Assembly: GCF_900109165.1 (NCBI RefSeq)
Contig: NZ_FNZF01000004.1
Coordinates: 163,566 to 227,565 of the forward strand
Length of the DNA: 64,000 nucleotides
Reading direction: 5' to 3'
Source: Bhargavaea ginsengi
Lineage (GTDB): Bacteria; Bacillota; Bacilli; Bacillales_A; Planococcaceae
Positions within the stretch are counted from its first letter, which is position 1. Every line of letters begins with the position of its first letter. The notes beneath the pieces are model-generated. The model was not told where the DNA came from, did not search any database, and saw only the letters and a list, made by a program, of their open reading frames with translations. The translations under genes and the position numbers were made by a program. Of the stretch, positions 1 to 9,345 are shown one piece after another.

Positions 1-251
1 TCCAGGCCTTCGAGGCCGCGGGCCGCCACATCGGTGAGCGTCTGGCGCGCTTTCATGATATTCAGGTCGTGGTCCGGTGTAATGTCGAATGCCTCCAGGA
101 CCTGATCCAGCATTTCGCGGTGCTGGGCGGTTACGGTGACGATCGATTCGATCGTGTCGGGATGCTTTTCCAGTTCCAGGACGAGTGGCGCCATTTTGAT
201 GGCCTCCGGGCGCGTCCCGAAGATCGTCATCACTTTCCACCGTTTTGTCAA
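1..251 (-). CDS. wecB: UDP-N-acetylglucosamine 2-epimerase (non-hydrolysing), 5' part only
   Basis: This is the N-terminal part of a non-hydrolysing UDP-GlcNAc 2-epimerase (WecB/MnaA), which makes UDP-ManNAc for wall teichoic acid linkage units. The gene runs off the left edge. The visible residues carry the family N-terminus [16 protein letters not shown], then [14 protein letters not shown] and [15 protein letters not shown] at 251 is chosen as start because AAGGAG (complement of 262-267) lies 10 bases upstream. A GTG at 260 is in frame but sits only one base from that site. The ribosome site overlaps the upp stop codon, so the two genes are probably translated from one message. Confidence 0.9.
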   Translation of the reverse strand, partial: MTKRWKVMTIFGTRPEAIKMAPLVLELEKHPDTIESIVTVTAQHREMLDQVLEAFDITPDHDLNIMKARQTLTDVAARGLEGL

Positions 252-265
252 TTCAGTCACACTCC

Positions 266-895
266 TTACTTCGTTCCGAACAGCCGGTCCCCGGCGTCGC
301 CGAGTCCCGGGACGATGTAGCCGTGTTCGTTCAGCTTTTCATCAAGAGCCGCGATGTAGATGTCCACATCTGGGTGGGCATCGGCCAGCACTTGTACCCC
401 TTCCGGAGCTGCGATCAGGCACATGAACTTGATGTTCGTCGCGCCGCGCGCCTTCAGGGAATCGATGGCAGCGACTGCCGATCCGCCTGTGGCCAGCATC
501 GGGTCGACTACGATGAATTCCCGTTCGCCTACGTCCGAAGGCAGCTTGGCATAGTATTCCACCGGCTTGAGTGTTTCGGGGTCCCGGTATAGCCCGATGT
601 GTCCGACTTTGGCAGCCGGGATCAGCTCCAGAATCCCTTCCACCATGCCTAGTCCGGCACGGAGAATCGGTACAATGCCGAGCTTTTTGCCGGCGAGCAC
701 ATAAGACTCCGCCATCATGACCGGTGTTTCCACTTCCGTCTTCTGGAGCGGCATGTCCCTCGTGATTTCGTAAGCCATCAATGTGGCGACCTCATCGACC
801 AGCTCGCGGAATTCCTTGGTTCCCGTATTGACGTCCCGGATGAACGTCAGCTTATGCTGGATGAGCGGGTGGTCGAACACATGCACTTTTCCCAT
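266..895 (-). CDS. upp: Uracil phosphoribosyltransferase
   Basis: This cytosolic enzyme salvages uracil with PRPP to UMP. The protein is 209 aa, the usual length, and starts [16 protein letters not shown]. The PRPP-binding loop is seen as [12 protein letters not shown], and [13 protein letters not shown] is the conserved C-terminal uracil-binding end. An in-frame extension reaches 973, but the ATG at 895 matches the family start and has AGGAG about ten bases upstream. It lies between glyA and wecB, as in the conserved Bacillus order, and has its own extended -10 promoter upstream. Confidence 0.97.
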   Translation of the reverse strand: MGKVHVFDHPLIQHKLTFIRDVNTGTKEFRELVDEVATLMAYEITRDMPLQKTEVETPVMMAESYVLAGKKLGIVPILRAGLGMVEGILELIPAAKVGHIGLYRDPETLKPVEYYAKLPSDVGEREFIVVDPMLATGGSAVAAIDSLKARGATNIKFMCLIAAPEGVQVLADAHPDVDIYIAALDEKLNEHGYIVPGLGDAGDRLFGTK

Positions 896-944
896 CGTTT
901 CACTCTCCTGTTCAGTGCCGGCAGGACCGGCCTGTTTGTTCAAA

Positions 945-960
945 CCGGGCCTAGGCCCGG
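945..960 (-). other. Palindrome in the upp leader
   Basis: CCGGGCC-TA-GGCCCGG is a perfect 16-base palindrome, extended by A/T pairs, about 50 bases upstream of the upp start. It lies between the likely transcription start and the ribosome site. No run of U follows, so it is more likely a leader hairpin than a terminator. I see no PyrR-type binding loop in it. Confidence 0.45.
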
Positions 961-981
961 CTTTCTGTTTCAACCTCGTTC

Positions 982-1010
982 ATTATAACAGTCGCACGGG
1001 CTCATGCACA
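982..1010 (-). promoter_or_regulatory. Promoter of upp (extended -10)
   Basis: On the minus strand TATAAT (complement of 982-987) is preceded by TGT, giving an extended -10. The hexamer 17 bases further upstream, TGTGCA, is a poor -35. Transcription would start near 975, giving upp an approximately 80-base leader that contains the palindrome at 945-960. Confidence 0.55.
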
Positions 1011-1078
1011 GTCAAGGAGGAAACAGGTAAAGAAGAGGCTGTCGTGAATGGACACGGAGTCGGGACGCGTCATTTTCT

Positions 1079-1240
1079 GTGCGCGAACTTTTGGGATTCG
1101 TACGCGAACCCCGGGGGCTGAGGCATTTTCGTACGCGAACTTCCGTGATTCGCACGCGAACCTTGAGACGGTGACATACTTCGTTGGATCGTTGACATAC
1201 TCCACCAAGACATCCTCCTACTCCACCCCGTTCTCCTACT
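1079..1240. repeat. Composite short tandem array between glyA and upp, 21-bp period
   Basis: The 391-base gap between upp and glyA holds this array. Four copies of GYRCGCGAAC start at 1079, 1100, 1131 and 1152, with spacings of 21, 31 and 21 bases. They run into two copies of the motif TGAGACGGTGACATAC / TGGATCGTTGACATAC, starting at 1164 and 1185 (21 apart). TACTCC then recurs at 1198 and 1219, 21 apart, with a degraded copy of TCCTACT after a further 18. The second block belongs to the same core family as the arrays at 41156 and 47578. No gene is credible here. Confidence 0.85.
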
Positions 1241-1246
1241 TTATGA

Positions 1247-1282
1247 AAATAGCCATTCCCCGTTTTCGGGGAATGGCTATTT
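1247..1282 (-). terminator. Rho-independent terminator after glyA
   Basis: A 16-bp perfect stem (1247-1262 with 1267-1282) has a four-base loop and begins six bases after the glyA stop. It should end glyA transcription and separate it from upp. Confidence 0.9.
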
Positions 1283-1287
1283 GCTGA

Positions 1288-2562
1288 TCAGCGCTCTGCT
1301 GCTGCTGCTGTTTCTTCTTTTGTTTCATAGAGAGGGAATTTCGAAGTAAGAGCAGCGACGCGCTCTTTAGCTTCCTGTTTCACGGCTTCGTCTTCGTGCT
1401 TTTTCAGGAGCTTGGCCATGATGGCGCCGATTTCTTTCATTTCTTCTTCCTTGAAGCCACGGGATGTGACCGCCGGTGTGCCGATACGGATGCCGGATGT
1501 GACAAACGGCTTTTCCGTATCGAACGGAATCGTGTTTTTGTTGACGGTGATGCCGACTTCATCAAGCACGTGCTCAGCAACCTTGCCGGTGATGCCCACG
1601 GAACGGAGGTTGAGGAGAAGCAGGTGGTTGTCTGTGCCGCCGGACACGAGATCGATGCCTTCCGCTTTCAGGGATTCGCCGAGCGCCTTGGCATTCTTGA
1701 CGACCTGTCCAATATATTCTTTGAACTCCGGCTTGAGCGCTTCGCCAAATGCGACTGCTTTTGCAGAGATGACGTGCATAAGCGGGCCGCCCTGGAGGCC
1801 AGGGAAGATCGACTTGTCAATCTTCTTCGCGAACTCCTCTGTCGTCAGGATGATGCCGCCGCGAGGTCCGCGGAGTGTTTTGTGGGTTGTCGATGTCACG
1901 AAGTGTGCGTGCGGAACCGGGTTCGGGTGAAGACCTGCAGCGACAAGGCCTGCGATGTGTGCCATATCGACCATGAAGTACGCACCGACTTCATCAGCGA
2001 TTTCGCGGAACTTCTTGAAATCGATTTCCCGCGGATATGCACTTGCCCCTGCAACGATGAGCTTCGGCTTGTGCTCGAGGGCTTTTTGGCGGACATCTTC
2101 ATAATCGATCGTTTCGTCGCCTTCGCTGACGCCGTATTCGACGAAGTTGTACTGGACGCCGGAGAAGTTGACCGGGCTGCCGTGTGTGAGGTGGCCGCCG
2201 TGGCTCAAGTTCATGCCGAGCACAGTGTCGCCATGCTCAAGGATAGTGAAGTAGACAGCCATGTTCGCTTGGGCACCGGAGTGCGGCTGTACGTTCGCGT
2301 GCTCTGCACCGAAGATTTCCTTCAGGCGATCTCGCGCGATGTTTTCAACAACGTCAACGTGTTCGCAGCCGCCGTAGTAGCGCTTGCCCGGATAGCCTTC
2401 CGCGTATTTGTTGGTCAGTACGGAACCTTGGGCTTCCATGACCGCTTCGGATACAAAGTTTTCGGAGGCAATCAGTTCAATGTTGTCTTGCTGGCGCTTT
2501 TTTTCCGCCATGATCGCTTCATATACTGCCTGGTCCTGGGACTTCACGTTTTCGAGTTGCAT
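1288..2562 (-). CDS. glyA: Serine hydroxymethyltransferase
   Basis: This PLP enzyme interconverts serine plus tetrahydrofolate and glycine plus 5,10-methylene-THF, the main one-carbon source. It is 424 aa, near the usual length with a short acidic/Ala C-terminal extension. Visible motifs include [35 protein letters not shown] and the PLP-lysine segment [21 protein letters not shown] precedes the ATG. The gene begins three bases after ywlG ends, so the two are probably cotranscribed. Confidence 0.98.
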   Translation of the reverse strand: MQLENVKSQDQAVYEAIMAEKKRQQDNIELIASENFVSEAVMEAQGSVLTNKYAEGYPGKRYYGGCEHVDVVENIARDRLKEIFGAEHANVQPHSGAQANMAVYFTILEHGDTVLGMNLSHGGHLTHGSPVNFSGVQYNFVEYGVSEGDETIDYEDVRQKALEHKPKLIVAGASAYPREIDFKKFREIADEVGAYFMVDMAHIAGLVAAGLHPNPVPHAHFVTSTTHKTLRGPRGGIILTTEEFAKKIDKSIFPGLQGGPLMHVISAKAVAFGEALKPEFKEYIGQVVKNAKALGESLKAEGIDLVSGGTDNHLLLLNLRSVGITGKVAEHVLDEVGITVNKNTIPFDTEKPFVTSGIRIGTPAVTSRGFKEEEMKEIGAIMAKLLKKHEDEAVKQEAKERVAALTSKFPLYETKEETAAAAER

Positions 2563-2565
2563 TCT

Positions 2566-3183
2566 TCATTCCCCTTCCATTTCATCTGTTTGTGATGATT
2601 CCAAATCGAAATCATCCATTTCCTCTTCATCCCGTTCGGGAACGTAGACCGCGCGGGCTCCACCGATCAGTTTAGGCCGGGTGGTGGCGGCTGTGACGAC
2701 CGCCTCCCCGATCCGCTCGACAGTTGTGCGGAGCGGAACGGCAACCTGGCGCAGCTGCATCCCTATGAGTGTCTGGCCGATATCAATGCCCGCATGCGCA
2801 TGTACGCCTTCTACGACAACAGGGTCGTCCATCTGGCGATAGGCATGGGCCGCCATCGAACCGCCCGCCTTTTGCACAGGGATTACCGAAACTTCATCCA
2901 GCCCGTACTTCTCGGCCGCTTCGCGTTCAACTGTCACGGCACGGTTGATATGCTCACATCCCTGGAACGCGAGCCACAGTCCGTTCCGCTCCGCGAACTC
3001 ACGGAGCGGGCCATAGAGGATCGCCGCAATATCCATCGCTCCGGCCGTGCCGATCCTGCTCCCCGCCACTTCGGACGTGGAGCAGCCGACGACAAACAGC
3101 CGGCCCGGGCGGAATTCCGCCTGTTCCTCCAGCTGGCCCAAGATCTCCTCCAGCTGCAGCTTCCATAATTGACGCGCATCCAA
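2566..3183 (-). CDS. ywlG: UPF0340/TIGR01440 family protein YwlG
   Basis: This is a member of the conserved YwlG (UPF0340) family, of unknown biochemical role, always near glyA and rpiB in Bacillales. Family segments visible are VVGCSTSEVAGSRIG, AFQGCEHINRAV and GVHAHAGIDIGQTLIGM. The C-terminus carries an acidic tail of about 20 residues. The TTG at 3183 is preferred because AAGGGAG at 3193-3199 (complement) lies nine bases upstream. A TTG at 3192 directly abuts that site and is less likely. Confidence 0.85.
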   Translation of the reverse strand: MDARQLWKLQLEEILGQLEEQAEFRPGRLFVVGCSTSEVAGSRIGTAGAMDIAAILYGPLREFAERNGLWLAFQGCEHINRAVTVEREAAEKYGLDEVSVIPVQKAGGSMAAHAYRQMDDPVVVEGVHAHAGIDIGQTLIGMQLRQVAVPLRTTVERIGEAVVTAATTRPKLIGGARAVYVPERDEEEMDDFDLESSQTDEMEGE

Positions 3184-3209
3184 GAAGACCAACTCCCTTC
3201 AGGACGAAA

Positions 3210-3647
3210 TCACTGTTCCATCTCTGTCAGCTTTTCGATTCGGCGTTCGTGGCGGCCGCCTTCGAACTCGCCTTCCAGCCAGGTCCGGGCGATTTCCCTC
3301 GCCAGCCCCGGCCCTACGACGCGTTCGCCCATCGCCAGCACATTGGAATCATTGTGCCCGCGTGTCGCCTTTGCGCTGAATACATCATGGCAAAGCGCGC
3401 AGCGGATGCCCTTGACCTTATTCGCTGCGATCGACATGCCGATGCCTGTCCCGCAAATGACGATACCCCGGTCGAATTCACCGTCCGCCACACGCTGCGC
3501 AACCGGCTTTGCGTAATCAGGATAGTCAACGGAGCCGTCATCTTTAGGCCCGAAGTCTTCATATTCAATACCCATCTCGTCCATCAGATCGATGATCTCG
3601 GCGCGCAAACGGTTGCCGCCGTGATCGGAAGAAATCGCTACTTTCAT
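3210..3647 (-). CDS. rpiB: Ribose-5-phosphate isomerase B
   Basis: RpiB interconverts ribose 5-phosphate and ribulose 5-phosphate in the pentose phosphate pathway. The 145-aa length fits the family. The N-terminus MKVAISSDHGGNRL, the central GIVICGTGIGMSIAANK with the catalytic Cys, and the segment ATRGHNDSNVLAMGERVVG identify it. The ATG has GAGGGA upstream. It sits between ywlE and ywlG as in B. subtilis (where it is ywlF). Confidence 0.96.
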   Translation of the reverse strand: MKVAISSDHGGNRLRAEIIDLMDEMGIEYEDFGPKDDGSVDYPDYAKPVAQRVADGEFDRGIVICGTGIGMSIAANKVKGIRCALCHDVFSAKATRGHNDSNVLAMGERVVGPGLAREIARTWLEGEFEGGRHERRIEKLTEMEQ

Positions 3648-3729
3648 CCGCTTCCCTCGTTTCCGATATATTTCAACACCATCATATCATTATTTGACAA
3701 ATAAAAATACAGCCCATAAATGGACTGCA

Positions 3730-4176
3730 TTACATATTGCGCCGGAGCGAATCAGCCAAAACCGAAATCGCCTGCCGCAGTTCTTCGAATGTCTGCCTGT
3801 ATTCTTCCTTACTGCCGCCATATGGATCAGCGATATCCCACTCCCCGACGCCGGTATAGGCATTGAGGGTGAAAGTCTTTCCGGATGCTTCCCGGACCGA
3901 ACGTTCCAGCATCCGTTTATGGGCATCCGTCATCGTGAGGATGAGATCCGCCCACTCGACGGCTTCCCGGTCCGCCGGGGAAGATGTGCCGGGTTCATCA
4001 AAACCCACCTCCCGGATCAGAGCCGCCGAATGGCCGGATACCGGCGCACCCGGATAAGCCGAGATGCCCGCAGAGCGGACAGAGACCCCCGTGATCCGTT
4101 CGGCTTTCAGTATCGCTTCTGCCATCGGGCTCCTGCATGTGTTCCCCGTGCAGACGAAAAGAATATTCAATCCCAT
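3730..4176 (-). CDS. ywlE: Low-molecular-weight phosphatase, likely protein arginine phosphatase YwlE
   Basis: This low-molecular-weight phosphatase fold carries the P-loop CTGNTCRSPMAEA near the N-terminus and the catalytic DPYGGS aspartate loop near residue 125. A Thr follows Gly-Asn in the P-loop. In B. subtilis YwlE, that position (Thr11) gives specificity for phospho-arginine, so arginine phosphatase activity opposing McsB is inferred. The ATG at 4176 gives MGLNILFVCTGNT. A GTG one codon earlier is also possible. It stands alone between mntP and rpiB. Confidence 0.88.
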   Translation of the reverse strand: MGLNILFVCTGNTCRSPMAEAILKAERITGVSVRSAGISAYPGAPVSGHSAALIREVGFDEPGTSSPADREAVEWADLILTMTDAHKRMLERSVREASGKTFTLNAYTGVGEWDIADPYGGSKEEYRQTFEELRQAISVLADSLRRNM

Positions 4177-4205
4177 CACCGCCCTAGCTTCCGACCTTCC
4201 TCCGC

Positions 4206-4703
4206 TCAGCCGATCAGCGGGAGAACTCCCATCGCGGCAAGGCCGAGACCGCCGGCCACCCGGAGCTTCCGTCCCCCGAGAAATGCGGCCGACCCCCGGA
4301 CATAGAGGGCTGCGCAGGACAGGACAAACGCGCTGATTCCTGCACTGAGGATGAATCGGACCATATCTAATTGAAGCATACCAAACGACACGCTAACCGA
4401 AAAGGAATCGATACTGAGCAGTGCCGCAAGCAGGTAGGGAGGCATCTTCACATCTGCGCCTTCCTCGCTCAGCATCATATGGATTCCGAGAAGAATCAGC
4501 ATCAGTGCGGACAGGTAGACCCCCAGGCCGGCCAATAGTTCAGCCGCCGCTCCGCCCGCCACAAATCCGGCAATCGGAAAGGCCATATGAAGCACACCTG
4601 TCCAGACGGCAAGCATCAGGCGCTTTCGCCGGAGCGGCAGGACCGTATAGACCGCAGCCACATCCATCGCCGTCAAAAGACCCGCAACCGGTTCCTGCCA
4701 CAT
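4206..4703 (-). CDS. mntP: MntP-family manganese efflux pump
   Basis: This membrane protein of 165 aa has about six hydrophobic segments. It carries the two duplicated acidic signatures of the MntP (DUF204) family: MDVAAVYTVLP near residue 13 and LLSIDSFSVSVSFGM near residue 96. The expected role is Mn(II) export across the cytoplasmic membrane. The B. subtilis orthologue at this place is ywlD. GGAGGG precedes the ATG. No yybP-ykoY riboswitch is visible upstream. The first motif is degenerate compared with classical MntP. Confidence 0.8.
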   Translation of the reverse strand: MWQEPVAGLLTAMDVAAVYTVLPLRRKRLMLAVWTGVLHMAFPIAGFVAGGAAAELLAGLGVYLSALMLILLGIHMMLSEEGADVKMPPYLLAALLSIDSFSVSVSFGMLQLDMVRFILSAGISAFVLSCAALYVRGSAAFLGGRKLRVAGGLGLAAMGVLPLIG

Positions 4704-4766
4704 CCGTTTTCCCTCCGTTCCGACTCTGTCCAGCTTATGCGGAACGGCATGGGCATATGTAGGGGT

Positions 4767-5798
4767 TCATCCGGGGTATCGGCGTCCTCCGGCCGCCTTG
4801 TTCAGGCGGTTCATGACGGCTCCGCCGATACCGGCGTCATCGACCGTCACGGCAAGCACGATGTCAGCTTCAGTCCCGTCGCAGGCGCGGAGTGAAGCAT
4901 ACAGTTCGGCGGAGACGGAGACAGGATCATTTAGCCTCCCTGTCGGGAAGTACCAATCCGCTCCCGACGCACCAAAACCTTCCGGAGCGACAAGGGCGAC
5001 CTTTTTGCCCTCGCTGTGCAGCTGACTGATCGCATTTATGATCCGTTCCGCATCCGGCCCGATCATCCAGACCGGCGCCTCCGGTGAATAGTGAGTGTAC
5101 TTCATCCCCGGCGAACGGGGGGCATTTTCTCCGGCATCCGCCGCTTCCGCCGAGTGGTCGACCTCACCGATGACGGGACGGAGCATGTCCGCTGTCACTG
5201 CACCCGGACGCAGGATGGCCGGCGGCCGGGAAGTGAGATCAAGGACAGTCGACTCGATGCCGATGCCTGTCGCGCCGCCGTCCAGTATGTAGGGGATTTT
5301 GCCGCCCATATCGGCGGCAACATGTTCCGCATGGGTCGGGCTTGGCTTGCCGCTTGTGTTCGCACTTGGTGCGGCGACCGGAAGACCGGATGCGCGAAGC
5401 AGCCCGAGTGCTGCCGGATGATCAGGCATCCTGAGGCCGACTGTATCCAGCCCCGCTGTCACGGACGGTGCAAACACACCCGGCTTTGCCGTTACGATAA
5501 GCGTGAGCGGTCCCGGCCAGAATGCCTCTGCGCATTTTTTGGCGGTTTCAGGTACGTCCTCCGCGTAGCGCTCCAGTTCCCCGGCCGTACCGATATGTAC
5601 AATCAGCGGGTTGTCGGAAGGGCGTCCCTTGGCACGATAAATGTCCCGCACAGCTTCTTCGTTTGTGGCATCTGCCCCCAGGCCGTACACGGTCTCTGTC
5701 GGGAACGCGACGAGTCCGCCATTTAACAGGATGTCGGCAGCATCAGCAAATTTTGATTGATCGCCTTCTCCCGTGAGTTGTGCCATGACCGTTTCCAT
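4767..5798 (-). CDS. tsaC: L-threonylcarbamoyladenylate synthase, Sua5 type
   Basis: This enzyme makes threonylcarbamoyl-AMP from Thr, bicarbonate and ATP for the t6A37 modification of ANN-decoding tRNAs. The N-terminal YrdC domain (about residues 1-195) shows VAFPTETVYGLGADA, AKGRPSDNPLIVHI, FWPGPLTLI and AAPSANTSGKPSPT. A linker SPGMKYTHYSPEAPV leads into the C-terminal Sua5 domain, giving 343 aa in total. The ATG at 5798, with AAAGGAAG upstream, is chosen over an unsupported in-frame extension to 5849. In B. subtilis it is ywlC. Confidence 0.95.
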   Translation of the reverse strand: METVMAQLTGEGDQSKFADAADILLNGGLVAFPTETVYGLGADATNEEAVRDIYRAKGRPSDNPLIVHIGTAGELERYAEDVPETAKKCAEAFWPGPLTLIVTAKPGVFAPSVTAGLDTVGLRMPDHPAALGLLRASGLPVAAPSANTSGKPSPTHAEHVAADMGGKIPYILDGGATGIGIESTVLDLTSRPPAILRPGAVTADMLRPVIGEVDHSAEAADAGENAPRSPGMKYTHYSPEAPVWMIGPDAERIINAISQLHSEGKKVALVAPEGFGASGADWYFPTGRLNDPVSVSAELYASLRACDGTEADIVLAVTVDDAGIGGAVMNRLNKAAGGRRYPG

Positions 5799-5824
5799 TC
5801 GGCATCTCTTCCTTTCTGCCGGTC

Positions 5825-6394
5825 TTAACCGAACAGCGACTTCAGCCATTCGATGATGAAAAAGGTGACCGGCTCCTCTTCTGTTTCCTCTTCTTCCGCT
5901 GCAACTTCACCCGGTTCGCATACATCCGAAAAAAGTGCGCACCACCAGTTGTCCCCGCGACCGCTTCCGAGCGTCACGACAACAGAATCTGTCCTGGTCT
6001 GCGGGATGTAACCCCCGCCCACCACTTTAGGCGGGAAAAATGCCGACCCGTGCATCACACGGACTGGTATGCCGCCTGATGCTGCTTCGGCGGCAAGTGT
6101 CATCTCCGGGATGAGCGCCTCGATTCCGGATGGGTCTGTGAGCGCAGCTTGGTTGAGCAGCCGGCTGACCTCGCCGGCCACACCGGCTTTCACCAGCTGT
6201 GCATCTGCAGTATTACTATCGGCAATGACCCGGACACGGAACGCTTCTTGCGCCTCTTCCCCTGCCGCTCCCGACAGCAGGATCAGTGCGCATTGGAGTG
6301 CGATCAGCACGAGCATGAATTGAATAAATGGGAAGATGGCAAGCCAGATTTCCCGGCGGTTGCCTTTCCTCTTAATATTGTAATCTGTCAGCAT
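5825..6394 (-). CDS. spoIIR: Stage II sporulation protein R
   Basis: SpoIIR is the forespore-made secreted signal that triggers SpoIIGA to process pro-sigma-E in the mother cell. The 189-aa protein has one N-terminal membrane/signal segment (FIQFMLVLIALQCALILLSG). It then has FRVRVIADSNTADAQLVKAGV and the hallmark GDNWWCALFSDVC near the end. It ends in a short acidic stretch and a hydrophobic tail. The ATG at 6394 has AAGGAGG nine bases upstream. A sigma-F-like promoter precedes it, agreeing with forespore expression. Confidence 0.93.
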   Translation of the reverse strand: MLTDYNIKRKGNRREIWLAIFPFIQFMLVLIALQCALILLSGAAGEEAQEAFRVRVIADSNTADAQLVKAGVAGEVSRLLNQAALTDPSGIEALIPEMTLAAEAASGGIPVRVMHGSAFFPPKVVGGGYIPQTRTDSVVVTLGSGRGDNWWCALFSDVCEPGEVAAEEEETEEEPVTFFIIEWLKSLFG

Positions 6395-6416
6395 CTGGAA
6401 CGACCTCCTTGACCGC

Positions 6417-6445
6417 ATTATGGGCAGGAGGCCGGCAATCTATTC
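6417..6445 (-). promoter_or_regulatory. Sigma-F-type promoter of spoIIR
   Basis: On the minus strand GAATA (complement of 6441-6445), 15 bases, then GCCCATAAT (complement of 6417-6425) resembles the sigma-F consensus GYATA-N15-GGNNANANT. One base is off in the -10 and one in the -35. The position, about 20 bases upstream of the spoIIR start, is right. The B. subtilis gene is sigma-F dependent. Confidence 0.6.
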
Positions 6446-6459
6446 AATCAAACTAGAAT

Positions 6460-7326
6460 TTATTGCTGCTTTATCTCACAGAATACCATCCGGTCCTTGC
6501 CGTTGATGTCCCGGACGACCTCAACAAAAGCAGCCGGAAAAGCAACCCTAAACAGCTCCCGGACAGCCGATCCTTGGTCATGGCCGATTTCGACTCCGAT
6601 CAATCCCGTGTCCGACATCAGATCCGGAAGCGAAGCGGCGAGCGTACGGTAATGGGCAAGCCCCCTGTCCGCCGCGAACAGCGCTCCATGCGGCTCGTGG
6701 CCGGTGACCGTATCGGACATGCCCGCTTTATCCTCTGGATCGATATAAGGAGGATTGGAAAGGACGATATCCCACCGGGTGCCTGCAAGCGGTGCAGCCA
6801 TATCCCCTTCCAGGAACGAAATCTCCGCGCCCAGCTGCTCCGCGTTTTCACGTGCGACCCGGATCGCAGCAGATGAAATGTCCGTCGCCGTCACATCCGA
6901 ATCCGGCCGCTCCAACTTGAACGTCACGGCAATCGCGCCACTCCCCGTTCCGATGTCGGCCATCTTCAGACCGCCTTTTGCGGGCCAGATCCGCCCGGCC
7001 CGGGCGAGCGCGCCCAAGACCAGCTCCTCCGTTTCCGGCCTTGGAATGAGGACATCCGAAGTGACCGTGAAGAGCCGACCGCAGAATTCTTCCTTGCCGG
7101 TCACATATTGTAGCGGAACACCTGCCGCCATTCGCGCAATCCCTGCAAAGAAGCGGTTCCGCTCATCTTCTCCGACCGGTTCACGCAGCCGGATAAGCAG
7201 CTGTGTGCGGCTCAGGCCAAGCACGTCCATCAGAAACAGTTCCGCTGCATGCGGTTCTCGGCCCGCTTTCATTAGTTGTTCTTTCCCATCCGCGAGAATC
7301 GCGGCAGCCGTATTACTCTGCCGCAT
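6460..7326 (-). CDS. prmC: Peptide chain release factor N5-glutamine methyltransferase
   Basis: PrmC methylates the Gln of the GGQ motif of release factors, using S-adenosylmethionine. The 288-aa protein has the N-terminal helical domain, then the SAM fold with [14 protein letters not shown] and the catalytic [12 protein letters not shown]. The ATG at 7326 overlaps the 3' end of prfA by 14 bases, with GGAG inside prfA. The overlap couples the methylase to its substrate RF1. Confidence 0.97.
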   Translation of the reverse strand: MRQSNTAAAILADGKEQLMKAGREPHAAELFLMDVLGLSRTQLLIRLREPVGEDERNRFFAGIARMAAGVPLQYVTGKEEFCGRLFTVTSDVLIPRPETEELVLGALARAGRIWPAKGGLKMADIGTGSGAIAVTFKLERPDSDVTATDISSAAIRVARENAEQLGAEISFLEGDMAAPLAGTRWDIVLSNPPYIDPEDKAGMSDTVTGHEPHGALFAADRGLAHYRTLAASLPDLMSDTGLIGVEIGHDQGSAVRELFRVAFPAAFVEVVRDINGKDRMVFCEIKQQ

Positions 7327-8389
7327 CCAGCGACTCCAGACGCGCAGCCTGTTCTTCCATGATGAGCGCGTCGACCACTTCATCGAGCTTCCCGCTGATA
7401 ATTTGGTCCAGCTTCTGAATCGTCAGGCCGATGCGGTGGTCGGTCACACGGTTTTGAGGAAAGTTGTACGTCCGGATGCGTTCGGAGCGGTCCCCGGACC
7501 CGACTGCGGATTTGCGAATTGCGTCATACTCCGCCTGTGCTTCCCGGTGAAACTTGTCATAGACCCTGGCACGCAGGACCTTCATCGCTTTTTCCTTGTT
7601 CTTGATCTGGGATTTTTCGTCCTGGCAGGAGACGACGATTCCGGTTGGCAAGTGCGTCAGCCGTACTGCGGACATCGTTGTGTTGACCGACTGGCCACCG
7701 GGTCCGCTTGACGCAAATGTATCCGTGCGGATGTCTTTATCATGGATGTCGATTTCAACTTCTTCCGCCTCGGGCAGGCAGGCAACCGTCGCGGTCGATG
7801 TATGGATACGGCCGCCTGATTCCGTCTCGGGCACTCGCTGGACGCGATGCGCCCCGTTCTCAAACTTGAGCCGGGAATAGGCGCCGCTTCCGCTGATCAT
7901 GAAAATGATCTCTTTAAAGCCTCCGAGCCCTGTCGGAGATGCGTCGATCACGTCGGTCTTCCAGCCTTTCGACTCAGCGTATCGGCTATACATCCGGAAC
8001 AGGTCGCCCGCGAAAAGTGCTGCCTCGTCTCCCCCTGCCGCCCCGCGAACTTCCATGATGACGTTTCTCGAATCGTTCGGGTCCTTTGGCAAGAGCAGGA
8101 GCTTCAGCTTTTCCTCCATTTCCCCGATGTCTGTTTCTAGCCCCGAGACTTCTTCTTTCACAAGCTCCTTCATCTCGGCGTCCAGCTTATCCTCAAGCAT
8201 CTCTTTTGCATCCGATAGCTCGTCGGAAGCTTTTTTGTAGGCCCTGTATACTTCGACTGTCTCGGCGATCTCCGACTGTTCCTTCGAGTACTTCCGCAGC
8301 AGGCCAGTGTCCTGCACGACCCCCGGATCGCTCAGCAGTTCATTGAGTTTTTCATAGCGGTCTTCAACCGCCTGAAGGCGTTCATACAT
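7313..8389 (-). CDS. prfA: Peptide chain release factor 1
   Basis: RF1 recognises UAA and UAG and releases the finished peptide on the ribosome. At 358 aa it has normal length. The catalytic loop GPGGQSVNT and the downstream segment [20 protein letters not shown] are clear. The PxT-type recognition region lies in the [18 protein letters not shown] stretch. AGGAAGGA precedes the ATG. prmC follows with overlap, and together they form the start of the prfA-prmC-spoIIR-tsaC block. Confidence 0.98.
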   Translation of the reverse strand: MYERLQAVEDRYEKLNELLSDPGVVQDTGLLRKYSKEQSEIAETVEVYRAYKKASDELSDAKEMLEDKLDAEMKELVKEEVSGLETDIGEMEEKLKLLLLPKDPNDSRNVIMEVRGAAGGDEAALFAGDLFRMYSRYAESKGWKTDVIDASPTGLGGFKEIIFMISGSGAYSRLKFENGAHRVQRVPETESGGRIHTSTATVACLPEAEEVEIDIHDKDIRTDTFASSGPGGQSVNTTMSAVRLTHLPTGIVVSCQDEKSQIKNKEKAMKVLRARVYDKFHREAQAEYDAIRKSAVGSGDRSERIRTYNFPQNRVTDHRIGLTIQKLDQIISGKLDEVVDALIMEEQAARLESLDAAE

Positions 8390-8493
8390 AAGGGATTCCT
8401 TCCTCCCGCATCTTCAGATTGGCATCAGGGAGCCCCTACGGTCCCCTAAAGTCATTGTTCCGGTTCATTCATCCAATCATTATAACTCAAAAA

Positions 8494-8519
8494 GCACCCG
8501 GCCGTCATCGGCCGGGTGT
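8494..8519 (-). terminator. Terminator after tdk
   Basis: The stem CACCCGGCCG / CGGCCGGGTG with a four-base loop is followed on the minus strand by CTTTTTGAGTT. It lies about 20 bases past the tdk stop and separates tdk from prfA. Confidence 0.88.
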
Positions 8520-8538
8520 ATCGGTCATGCATTGTGGA

Positions 8539-9150
8539 TTAGCTTTCTGCCTCTGAGCGATTTTTCACACTCACTCCATTCGGCACTTCATGGTGAAGTC
8601 TGCAACGCGGTTCATAGGCTTCCTCCGCGCCGACGAGGATGACCGGGTCATTATAGTGCGCCGGCTTCCCGTCGATCAGCCGCTGTGTCCGGCTTGCCGG
8701 CGACCCGCAAACCGCGCAGACCGCCTGGAGTTTCGTAACAAGTTCCGCGGTGGCCATGAGTTCCGGTATCGGGCCGAACGGCTCTCCGCGAAAATCCTGG
8801 TCAAGCCCCGCGATGATGACACGGTAGCCATGGTTCGCAAGTTCCGCAACGGTCTCTACGATCCCCTCATCAAAAAACTGGGCTTCATCGATTCCCACCA
8901 CATCTACGGTATCATCGATATGGCGCCAGATATCGGCCGCTTTGGCAACCGGCAAGGCCACGATCTCATTACCGTTATGGCTGACGACCGCTGTCTCACT
9001 ATACCGGTCGTCAATCGCCGGCTTAAAAACGGCGATTGATTGTTTGGCGAACTGGGCTCGGCGGACACGGCGAATCAGTTCTTCGGACTTCCCCGAAAAC
9101 ATGCTGCCGCAAATTACCTCGGCCCAGCCTCCCTGCATTGAAACGAACAT
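8539..9150 (-). CDS. tdk: Thymidine kinase
   Basis: This cytosolic type II thymidine kinase makes dTMP from thymidine and ATP. The 203-aa protein begins [24 protein letters not shown] with the P-loop [16 protein letters not shown] is the Walker B/lid region. CAVCG and the later RCRLHH contribute the structural zinc site. The ATG at 9150, with AAAGGGG eight bases upstream, matches the family. An open extension to 9297 has no support. It follows rpmE, as in B. subtilis. Confidence 0.96.
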   Translation of the reverse strand: MFVSMQGGWAEVICGSMFSGKSEELIRRVRRAQFAKQSIAVFKPAIDDRYSETAVVSHNGNEIVALPVAKAADIWRHIDDTVDVVGIDEAQFFDEGIVETVAELANHGYRVIIAGLDQDFRGEPFGPIPELMATAELVTKLQAVCAVCGSPASRTQRLIDGKPAHYNDPVILVGAEEAYEPRCRLHHEVPNGVSVKNRSEAES

Positions 9151-9300
9151 CCGGTTTTCCCCTTTCGACCTCAGGGGCACTCCCCCGATCCTGGCTTTCC
9201 AGGTTTCCATCTTAACGGATTTCGAGAAGTATTTCCCGTCTTTATTTTTGTCGGTGGATATGTTATAGGAACTGCGTGACCCGCTTATCCAGCGCATGCA

Positions 9301-9336
9301 AAAACCCGCCCGCCGCGGGTGCGGCGGACGGGTTTT
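9301..9336 (-). terminator. Terminator after rpmE
   Basis: A GC-rich stem of about 16 bp (AAAACCCGCC... with ...GGACGGGTTTT, one mismatch) around GGGT begins nine bases past the rpmE stop. It ends in T residues on the minus strand. Confidence 0.9.
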
Positions 9337-9345
9337 ATGCAGGAA

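Noticed and set aside
1002..1287. Small genes in the upp-glyA gap on either strand
   Set aside because: The frames follow the repeat array and have no ribosome site. The repeats explain their open reading.
1396..2595. Long rightward frame (399 codons) over glyA
   Set aside because: It is antisense to the clear glyA coding sequence, composed of its mirrored codons and without recognisable domain or ribosome site.
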